From assembly GCF_029210365.1 (NCBI RefSeq), contig NZ_JARGES010000055.1:62001-126000 (forward strand): a stretch of 64,000 bases of DNA, read 5' to 3'. The notes under the pieces were generated by a model. It saw only the letters and a program-made list of their open reading frames with translations. It did not search any database and was not told the DNA's origin. A program made the position numbers and the translations under genes. The stretch is from Mesorhizobium sp. YIM 152430 (GTDB taxonomy: Bacteria > Pseudomonadota > Alphaproteobacteria > Rhizobiales > Rhizobiaceae). Of this stretch, positions 57,989 through 64,000 are shown piece after piece (the stretch's first letter is position 1; each line of letters begins with the position of its first letter).

Positions 57989-59107
57989 TCAATCCGACGC
58001 TGCGATCACGCCGCCCGTTGCCGGCCTGCGGCAACCTGTCGTGGTCGGCCAGGTGAGCGGCAGGCCGTGCAGGGAACGGACGGCGAGATAGGCCCAGGCT
58101 TCCGCCTCCATGGCATCGCCGTCGAGGCCGACATCCTCGGCTAGCAACACCCGCGCGCCTTGCGCCTCCGCACCCTTGCGCAGATCGGCGACGATGTGCG
58201 GATTCTTGCGCCCGCCGCCGCAGACGATCCAGCTCTTCGGCGCGGCCGGCATATGGTCGGCTGCCTTCAGGATCGCCTTTGCCGAAACGGCGGCAAGCGT
58301 GCGCGCGCCGTCCGCAAGCTCAAGTCCTGCCGCAGGTTCGAGCGAGAAGTCGTTGCGATCCAGAGATTTCGGGCCGGAGCGCGCGAAGAACGGATTGCCC
58401 AGATAACGCTCCACGACGCCGCTAACCACACCGCCTTCGCTTGCGATAATGCCGTTCTGGTCGAAAGGCACGCCGCCTTCGCGCGACACCCACTGGTCGA
58501 TCAGCGCATTGCCCGGCCCGCTGTCGAACGCGACGGGCGGGCCTTCCGCGGCAACGAAGGTTATGTTGGAAATTCCCCCGATATTGACGAAGCAGACCGG
58601 TATTTCAGCACTGCGAAGCGCGGCTCCAAGGGCGGCATGATAGGCCGGCACCAGCGGAGCGCCCTGCCCGCCCGCCACCATGTCCGCCGCGCGCATGTCG
58701 AAGACGACGGGCGTTCCCGTCTCGCGCGCAAGCAGCGCGCCGTCACCGATCTGCACCGTCAACGCGTTTTCGGGTCGGTGCAAAACCGTCTGGCCGTGAA
58801 ATCCGATCAGATCGACCGGGCCATGCTTTTCGACGAATGCCGAAACCGCGCGGGCATGACGAAGCGTCAGATCGCGCTCCAGATCGGCAAGATCGCCCGG
58901 CCGTTCCGCGCGCTGAGCGATGCCCTTCGCGACCTCGAGCGCCGCTTCGATCCGACGCCGAAACGCCGCGTCGTAAGGGACGAACATTGCCGGCCCGCGC
59001 GTCACCGATCGGTCGCCATCCGTCGCAACGACGGCAAGGTCGATCCCGTCCATCGACGTCCCGCTCATCAGGCCGAGCGCGCGCATGAGAGCCATGTCGG
59101 GGTCCAT
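57989..59107 (-). CDS. anmK: Anhydro-N-acetylmuramic acid kinase
   Basis: This protein has about 372 residues. The ATP-binding motif [17 protein letters not shown] lies at the start. [29 protein letters not shown] and the later [16 protein letters not shown] are typical of AnmK. It converts recycled 1,6-anhydro-MurNAc into MurNAc-6-phosphate in cell-wall recycling. The start is placed at [12 protein letters not shown]; an upstream TTG at 59128 and downstream ATGs are possible. It is divergent from tyrS. Confidence 0.94.
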   Translation of the reverse strand: MDPDMALMRALGLMSGTSMDGIDLAVVATDGDRSVTRGPAMFVPYDAAFRRRIEAALEVAKGIAQRAERPGDLADLERDLTLRHARAVSAFVEKHGPVDLIGFHGQTVLHRPENALTVQIGDGALLARETGTPVVFDMRAADMVAGGQGAPLVPAYHAALGAALRSAEIPVCFVNIGGISNITFVAAEGPPVAFDSGPGNALIDQWVSREGGVPFDQNGIIASEGGVVSGVVERYLGNPFFARSGPKSLDRNDFSLEPAAGLELADGARTLAAVSAKAILKAADHMPAAPKSWIVCGGGRKNPHIVADLRKGAEAQGARVLLAEDVGLDGDAMEAEAWAYLAVRSLHGLPLTWPTTTGCRRPATGGVIAASD

Positions 59108-59199
59108 TCTTGTGATTCCGCCCGGCAAAATGCTAAAGCGGCGCGGTCCCGATTGCCAACGGCGATCGGACGTTTCGTTTCAACCAGAAAGAAAAGACC

Positions 59200-60453
59200 A
59201 TGTCCGCCTTCAAGTCCGATTTCCTGCGCACGCTGTCCGAGCGCGGCTTCATCCACCAGATTTCGGATGAAACCGGTCTCGACGATCTGTTCGCCAAGGA
59301 AACCGTGACGGCCTATATCGGCTTCGACCCGACGGCGCCGAGCCTGCACGCAGGCGGCCTGATCCAGATCATGATGCTCTACTGGATGCAGAAGACCGGC
59401 CATCGCCCGATAGCGCTGATGGGCGGTGGAACCGGCATGGTCGGCGACCCATCCTTCAAGGACGAGGCGCGCAAGCTGATGACGCTGGAGACGATCGCGG
59501 ACAACATCGCCTCGATCAAGCGCGTCTTCTCGAACTACCTGACTTTCGGCGACGGCCCGAAAGACGCCATCATGGCGGACAATGGCGACTGGCTGCGCAA
59601 GCTGAACTATCTCGACTTCCTGCGCGATGTCGGCGCGCATTTCTCGGTCAATCGGATGCTGTCTTTCGACAGCGTGAAGCTCAGGCTCGACCGCCAGCAG
59701 TCCCTGTCCTTCCTCGAATTCAACTACATGGTGCTGCAAGCCTACGACTTCGTCGAACTGAACAAGCGCTACGGCTGCCGGCTGCAGATCGGCGGTTCGG
59801 ACCAGTGGGGCAACATCGTCAACGGCATCGATCTCGGCCACCGCATGGGCACGCCGCAACTCTACGCGCTGACGACGCCGCTTCTGACGACATCGTCCGG
59901 CGCCAAGATGGGCAAGTCGCTCAATGGCGCGATCTGGCTCAACCCGGACATGCTCTCCGCCTATGATTTCTGGCAGTACTGGCGCAACACCGAGGATGCC
60001 GATGTCGAGCGCTTCCTGAAGCTCTACACCACGCTGCCGATGGACGAGATCGCGCGGCTCGGCGCGCTCGGCGGCTCGGAGATCAACGACGCCAAGAAGG
60101 TGCTCGCGACCGAAGTCACGGCCATGCTGCACGGCCGCGAAGCCGCGGAAGCAGCCGCCGAGACCGCGCGCAAGACGTTCGAGGAAGGCGCGCTCGCCGA
60201 AAGCCTGCCAACGGTCGAATTGCCTGCGGCTGAACTTGGCGCGGGGATCGGCGTCCTCCAGCTCTTCGTCAAGGCCGGCCTTGCCGGGTCCAACGGCGAG
60301 GCGCGTCGTCATGTGCAAGGCGGTGCCGTTCGGATCAACGATGCGACGGTCAGCGACGATCGTCAGATGATCGGCGAGGCAGACGTGACGGCGGACGGAG
60401 TCATCAAGCTCTCGCTCGGCAAGAAGAAGCACATCCTCGTCCGCCCGGCCTGA
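59200..60453 (+). CDS. tyrS: Tyrosine-tRNA ligase
   Basis: This 417-residue class I synthetase has the HIGH-like [12 protein letters not shown] (about residue 47), the tyrosine-binding [27 protein letters not shown], and the KMSKS-like [12 protein letters not shown]-terminal S4 domain ([20 protein letters not shown]) binds tRNA-Tyr. The length is normal. It ends 2 bp before the stop of the convergent AsmA-like gene. Confidence 0.97.
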   Translation: MSAFKSDFLRTLSERGFIHQISDETGLDDLFAKETVTAYIGFDPTAPSLHAGGLIQIMMLYWMQKTGHRPIALMGGGTGMVGDPSFKDEARKLMTLETIADNIASIKRVFSNYLTFGDGPKDAIMADNGDWLRKLNYLDFLRDVGAHFSVNRMLSFDSVKLRLDRQQSLSFLEFNYMVLQAYDFVELNKRYGCRLQIGGSDQWGNIVNGIDLGHRMGTPQLYALTTPLLTTSSGAKMGKSLNGAIWLNPDMLSAYDFWQYWRNTEDADVERFLKLYTTLPMDEIARLGALGGSEINDAKKVLATEVTAMLHGREAAEAAAETARKTFEEGALAESLPTVELPAAELGAGIGVLQLFVKAGLAGSNGEARRHVQGGAVRINDATVSDDRQMIGEADVTADGVIKLSLGKKKHILVRPA

Positions 60454-60455
60454 GC

Positions 60456-63400
60456 CTATTCGGAAAACTCGAACACCGAGCGGAAAATGCCCGGCGCAAT
60501 CGCGGAAAGCGGATTGATCTGCAACTGCGGCGCGTCGGTCGCCCCCGCGAGCTTGAAGGTGATCCCGATCAGTCCGCGGTCTCGGCCATTGCCGAGAATC
60601 TGCCCGATCAGCGGGATTTCGGCGAAAAGCCGGTTGATCCCATAGGCCGGCATGAAGGTGCCGGTCATCGACATGTTCCCGCTGCCGTCATAGACGGTGC
60701 CCTGGAAGGTCGAGCCGATATCCGGCCCGCGGATCACCCCGTTTTCCAGCGCCAGATAGCCCTTGCCCTGTTTGATGCCCGAAAAGGCACGGTCGAAGAA
60801 GACGCGCTGCACGTCGAGCCTGCCCTTGACGACATCGTTGAGCGAGCGCCCGCGCGTGTCGGAAGGCGTCGAGACGAGCGACGCCAGACGCGGCTCGTCC
60901 ACCAGCCAGAACTCGCGCGCGGCGATCCTTCCGACCAGCGCCCCGCCTTCCGCGCCGCGCAGTTCGACGTTCAGGCGCCCGCCCTCCATGCGGCTGTAGA
61001 GATCGAGAAAGCGCAGCACCGCGCCCGCATCGCCTGTTTCTGCGCGCAGATAACGCCCGCCCTGGCCGATGCCGTGATTGACCTCAAGCTTCGCACCTGA
61101 GCCGGTCGTGGCGGTCGCCGACAGGTTTTCGATGGTCGCGCCGGCGCCCGAATATGCGATGACCACGTTGCGAAGCGTCTCGTTGCCGAAGCCGGTGACG
61201 TTTGCCACGTCGAGATCGAGACGGATCGGCACCGGATCGCCGCCGCCGCCGCTGGCAGCTTCGCTCGTCGCTCGCAAAGCCTTGATCAGCGAGCGCGCGT
61301 CGAGCGTTTCTCCCTTGACGGTGATCCCGTAGCCGCGTCCGCGTCGCACGATGTCGACACTGAACGCATCGCCGCGATTGAGCCGCACCTGCGGGAAGCT
61401 CGCCTTCGTGAGCCCCGCCTCGTCGAGCGAAACCTCTCCGCCGACCGCAAAGCTTTCGCCCTTGATGCCGAAGCCGTGCAGGAAGGTCTGGCCGCCATTG
61501 CGCTCCATCTGGAAGGCGGTGGTCGCGGCGATTCCCGCCCCCTTGGACCAGCCGATCCAGGGAAGGCTCAGCACCGAGCCGGAAAGATCGGCGGTGACCG
61601 ACTGCCGTTCAGCGCTCGTCAGGTCGATACCGACATCGGCATTGCCGGAGAGCAGCATGGAAAGTGCGGGCAAAAGCTGGTCGCGCGCCGCGTCGTCGAG
61701 CTTCAGATCGACCTTGCGCGAGCGCTCGACCGTTTCGTCGAACGGCTCCGTCATGGCGATCGTCGCCGCGACGCCGTTCAGCTTCGCATTCACCTCGATC
61801 TGCGCATGGCTCGGGCGTACCCGCACCGTGCCATAAGCCTCGCTTACCGCCTGGCCCTGGAAAGGTTGCGCCAGCGCAATATCGGCGACGTCGAGTTCGA
61901 CGTCGAAACCAACCGGAATGTCCCGCCCTTCCTCATTGAGCGGAAACTGCGCCTGCACCCGGCCCGCGACATGGCCGGAGATGTCCGACGGCGCGAAATC
62001 GAGATGACGCGCGGCATCGATCGGCTTCAGCGAAGCGAATTCCAGCGCCGCATCCGCATCGGCGTCGATATCGACGGACAGGTTTCCAACCAGCGGCTCG
62101 CCCCGCCTGATGTCCATTGAAAAGGCCGCATCCTTGCCGATGACCCATTTGCCGCTTTCGAGCTGCGCGCGCGTCGACGTCACGCCGACTTCGATGCGGT
62201 CGCCTCGAAAGCGCACATTCCCCACGCTGTCTTGAAGTTGAGGCAGTTCGCCGGCAAGGGTGACGGATGCGCCCGAGATCGCGAAAGAGCCCGAAACCTC
62301 GTCGGTGAAGGGAACGCCGTCGCCGAACCGGCCGGGCTGCGTATCCAGCCGGATCGCGCCGGTCTCGATCCGGCCGCCTTCGACATTGGTGGACGCCCAG
62401 CGTCTGGCACCCGGCGCCGCAAAGATCGGCCACACCGCCTTGGCATGTTCGACCTGGATGGCACGTGCATCGAGCGCGAGTGCAACGCCCGGACTTTTGC
62501 CGGGCACGAAGCCGATCCGCGCGTGCCCCGCGATTTGCCCCTCGCCGCTACGCAGATCGATATCTTTCAGATCCAGCACGCGACGAAAGGGATCGAACGT
62601 GCCGGCGATGCGCGTCTCGACGGCGATTTCCTCGTCGCCTTGAGGAAGTGTCAGCCGCGAGCCCTCCGAAACCAGTTCGAAGCGATAGCGCGCGGCATTC
62701 CCATCGCTTCGCGGCTCCGGTCCCACCGCGCCGTTGAACGACCAGGCGGTGTCCTGCGAGGCCAAGCGTAGACTGTCGATTTCGATCTTGTCGGCCCCGG
62801 TGACGGAATAGGCATTGAGCGTGCCGGACATGGTGACCGTGTCACGACCGATATCGATGGCGGCATTGTCGAAGCTGGCATCGATATCGAGCCTGTCGGC
62901 GGCCGATGAAAGGCTCTGCGCGCCCGACAGGCTGACCGTCAGGCCGCCGATGCGATGCGCCAGACCGATGCGTTCGGTTCCTTCGACGACCGGCGCGAAG
63001 CTCAGATCGAGGTCGAGCATGGCGATCCGGGTTCGCGCGTCGTCACGCTGCGCCCTGCCTTCGAAGACGATCGTGCGGTCGGCGATCTCCGCCGTACCCG
63101 ACATTTCGAGCGCGTCTTCGGCCGTGTTTTCGAGTTGCGCGCCCACGATGCGCACCGATGTGCCGCGAACGCTGTCGAGCACGATGGTGACGTTGCGCAG
63201 TTTCAAGTCGCGCGCAGCGTTGCTTTCGACGAGATCGAAAACGCGATGAATGGCGGCGAAGATCGCCGGCGTGACGAGATCGGGATCGAGAAGGCCGTCG
63301 GGATTCCGCAGGCCCGCCAATGGTCCCGGCCCGCCCCGGTCGGGCAACTGGTCGACGACGAGGCGCGCATCGCTCAGCCGGGCATTGGCAAGCTGAAGGC

Positions 63401-63827
63401 GCCCTTCGAGCAGAGGCAGAAAACGGATGCCGAAGCGAAGAAGCCCGACATCGACGAAACTGTCGCCGGTCTCCGCGCCGGACAGGCCCGCACCCGCGAT
63501 CTCGAGCGCAAGAAACCGGTCCGCGTCGATCCGCAACCGGACCGAACCGATCGTCGCGACGACATCGCCGCCGGCAAGGTCGGTGAGCACGGTCTGCGCT
63601 TCCTGACGCAGACGGTCGCCGCCGAACCCGGCCATCACCCCGCCGGCAACGAGAGTGACGAGAAGCAGGAGAACGCCCACTGCAAGCGTCGCGCCTCTCA
63701 GGAAACGCGAGAGCGGCGAACGACGGCGCACGGCGGACCGGCGCGGCTTTGCGCCGCGCAACAGGGCACGAGCATTCGCAGGCGTCTGTGGCCGATCGGG
63801 ATGGTCGGTCAAGCGGCGTTCCGTCAA
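60456..63827 (-). CDS. Large AsmA/YhdP-like envelope protein (DUF3971 / AsmA_2)
   Basis: This 1123-residue protein has a cytosolic basic N-terminus (about residues 1-45), one membrane helix (GATLAVGVLLLLVTLVAGGV) and a long periplasmic beta-rich body. The AsmA-like C-terminal block follows (LRAETGDAGAVLRFLDLYSR, then GKGYLALENGVIRGPDIGST and YGINRLFAEIPLIGQILGNG). YhdP/AsmA proteins are thought to form hydrophobic grooves that carry phospholipids towards the outer membrane; the activity here is inferred from family. It is divergent from the peroxiredoxin gene. Confidence 0.9.
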   Translation of the reverse strand: MTERRLTDHPDRPQTPANARALLRGAKPRRSAVRRRSPLSRFLRGATLAVGVLLLLVTLVAGGVMAGFGGDRLRQEAQTVLTDLAGGDVVATIGSVRLRIDADRFLALEIAGAGLSGAETGDSFVDVGLLRFGIRFLPLLEGRLQLANARLSDARLVVDQLPDRGGPGPLAGLRNPDGLLDPDLVTPAIFAAIHRVFDLVESNAARDLKLRNVTIVLDSVRGTSVRIVGAQLENTAEDALEMSGTAEIADRTIVFEGRAQRDDARTRIAMLDLDLSFAPVVEGTERIGLAHRIGGLTVSLSGAQSLSSAADRLDIDASFDNAAIDIGRDTVTMSGTLNAYSVTGADKIEIDSLRLASQDTAWSFNGAVGPEPRSDGNAARYRFELVSEGSRLTLPQGDEEIAVETRIAGTFDPFRRVLDLKDIDLRSGEGQIAGHARIGFVPGKSPGVALALDARAIQVEHAKAVWPIFAAPGARRWASTNVEGGRIETGAIRLDTQPGRFGDGVPFTDEVSGSFAISGASVTLAGELPQLQDSVGNVRFRGDRIEVGVTSTRAQLESGKWVIGKDAAFSMDIRRGEPLVGNLSVDIDADADAALEFASLKPIDAARHLDFAPSDISGHVAGRVQAQFPLNEEGRDIPVGFDVELDVADIALAQPFQGQAVSEAYGTVRVRPSHAQIEVNAKLNGVAATIAMTEPFDETVERSRKVDLKLDDAARDQLLPALSMLLSGNADVGIDLTSAERQSVTADLSGSVLSLPWIGWSKGAGIAATTAFQMERNGGQTFLHGFGIKGESFAVGGEVSLDEAGLTKASFPQVRLNRGDAFSVDIVRRGRGYGITVKGETLDARSLIKALRATSEAASGGGGDPVPIRLDLDVANVTGFGNETLRNVVIAYSGAGATIENLSATATTGSGAKLEVNHGIGQGGRYLRAETGDAGAVLRFLDLYSRMEGGRLNVELRGAEGGALVGRIAAREFWLVDEPRLASLVSTPSDTRGRSLNDVVKGRLDVQRVFFDRAFSGIKQGKGYLALENGVIRGPDIGSTFQGTVYDGSGNMSMTGTFMPAYGINRLFAEIPLIGQILGNGRDRGLIGITFKLAGATDAPQLQINPLSAIAPGIFRSVFEFSE

Positions 63828-63910
63828 TCGTGCGGCATCATGGACGAATCGTGTCCATCGACTATATCCACCGCTTCCCGGTCCCGTAACAGCAAAATGG
63901 AGGTCAAATC

Positions 63911-64000
63911 ATGTCCGAACCCGTCGCAGGCGATCTGGCACCGGATTTCACCCTGCCCGGCGATGGAGCGACGACGATTTCGCTGTCCTCGATGCGAGGC
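63911..64000 (+). CDS. Peroxiredoxin, Bcp/AhpC-TSA type, N-terminal part (cut by window edge)
   Basis: Only 30 codons are visible: MSEPVAGDLAPDFTLPGDGA, then TTISLSSMRG. The pattern GDLAPDF-LP matches the start of Bcp-type thiol peroxidases, which reduce peroxides. The catalytic cysteine lies beyond the window. The gap to the divergent AsmA-like gene is 83 bp. Confidence 0.85.
   Translation, partial: MSEPVAGDLAPDFTLPGDGATTISLSSMRG

Overview
The window is GC-rich chromosomal DNA from an alphaproteobacterium of the order Hyphomicrobiales (Rhizobiales). Evidence: an ExoR-type regulator, a PopZ gene next to valS, the gene order tuf / tRNA-Trp / secE / nusG / rplKAJL / rpoBC / rpsLG / fusA / tuf / rpsJ / rplCDWB, and an Irr-type iron control element in front of a long suf operon. 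The family within the order cannot be fixed by reading alone.

Layout. (1) 1-22052, minus strand: a compact translation and transcription block holding 13 ribosomal, elongation-factor and Sec/Nus genes, RNA polymerase beta and beta-prime, two practically identical tuf genes and tRNA-Trp. A small unknown gene and a LysE-type exporter lie between the rpsL promoter and the rpoC terminator. (2) 22203-32675, minus strand: exoR, ilvD, a TerC-like membrane protein, valS, popZ, tolC, pcm, tRNA-Cys and a small membrane protein. (3) 32908-46292: a 13.4 kb integrated element in the 3' end of tRNA-Asn, bounded by a 16-bp direct repeat. (4) 46391-64000: tRNA-Thr, nadK, a DEAD-box helicase, a minus-strand Fe-S assembly operon (two cysteine desulfurases, sufB, a DoxX-like gene, sufC, sufD, sufS, sufT, sufA, then tfoX), an alpha/beta hydrolase, a YegP-like protein, anmK, tyrS, a large AsmA-like protein and the start of a peroxiredoxin gene.

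The integrated element is the unusual part. It has a tyrosine integrase next to attL, triplets of a GGTACACC-type motif near both ends (probable arm-type integrase sites), a serine resolvase whose promoter is flanked by two TTGT-N5-ACAA palindromes, and a tightly coupled gene pair (a nucleotidyltransferase-like protein plus an unknown 317-aa protein) that could be an undescribed defence or toxin-antitoxin module. It also has a roughly 0.8 kb non-coding array of ten AATA-N6-CCACTAG units pointing into a plus-strand run of small unknown genes. That run ends in one 782-aa protein resembling T7-like internal virion proteins. No capsid, portal, terminase or replication gene is present, so the element is either a decayed podovirus-like prophage or a phage satellite. 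Its right part encodes a secreted ClpP-fold protein and a lipoprotein, and a related lipoprotein lies at the left end.
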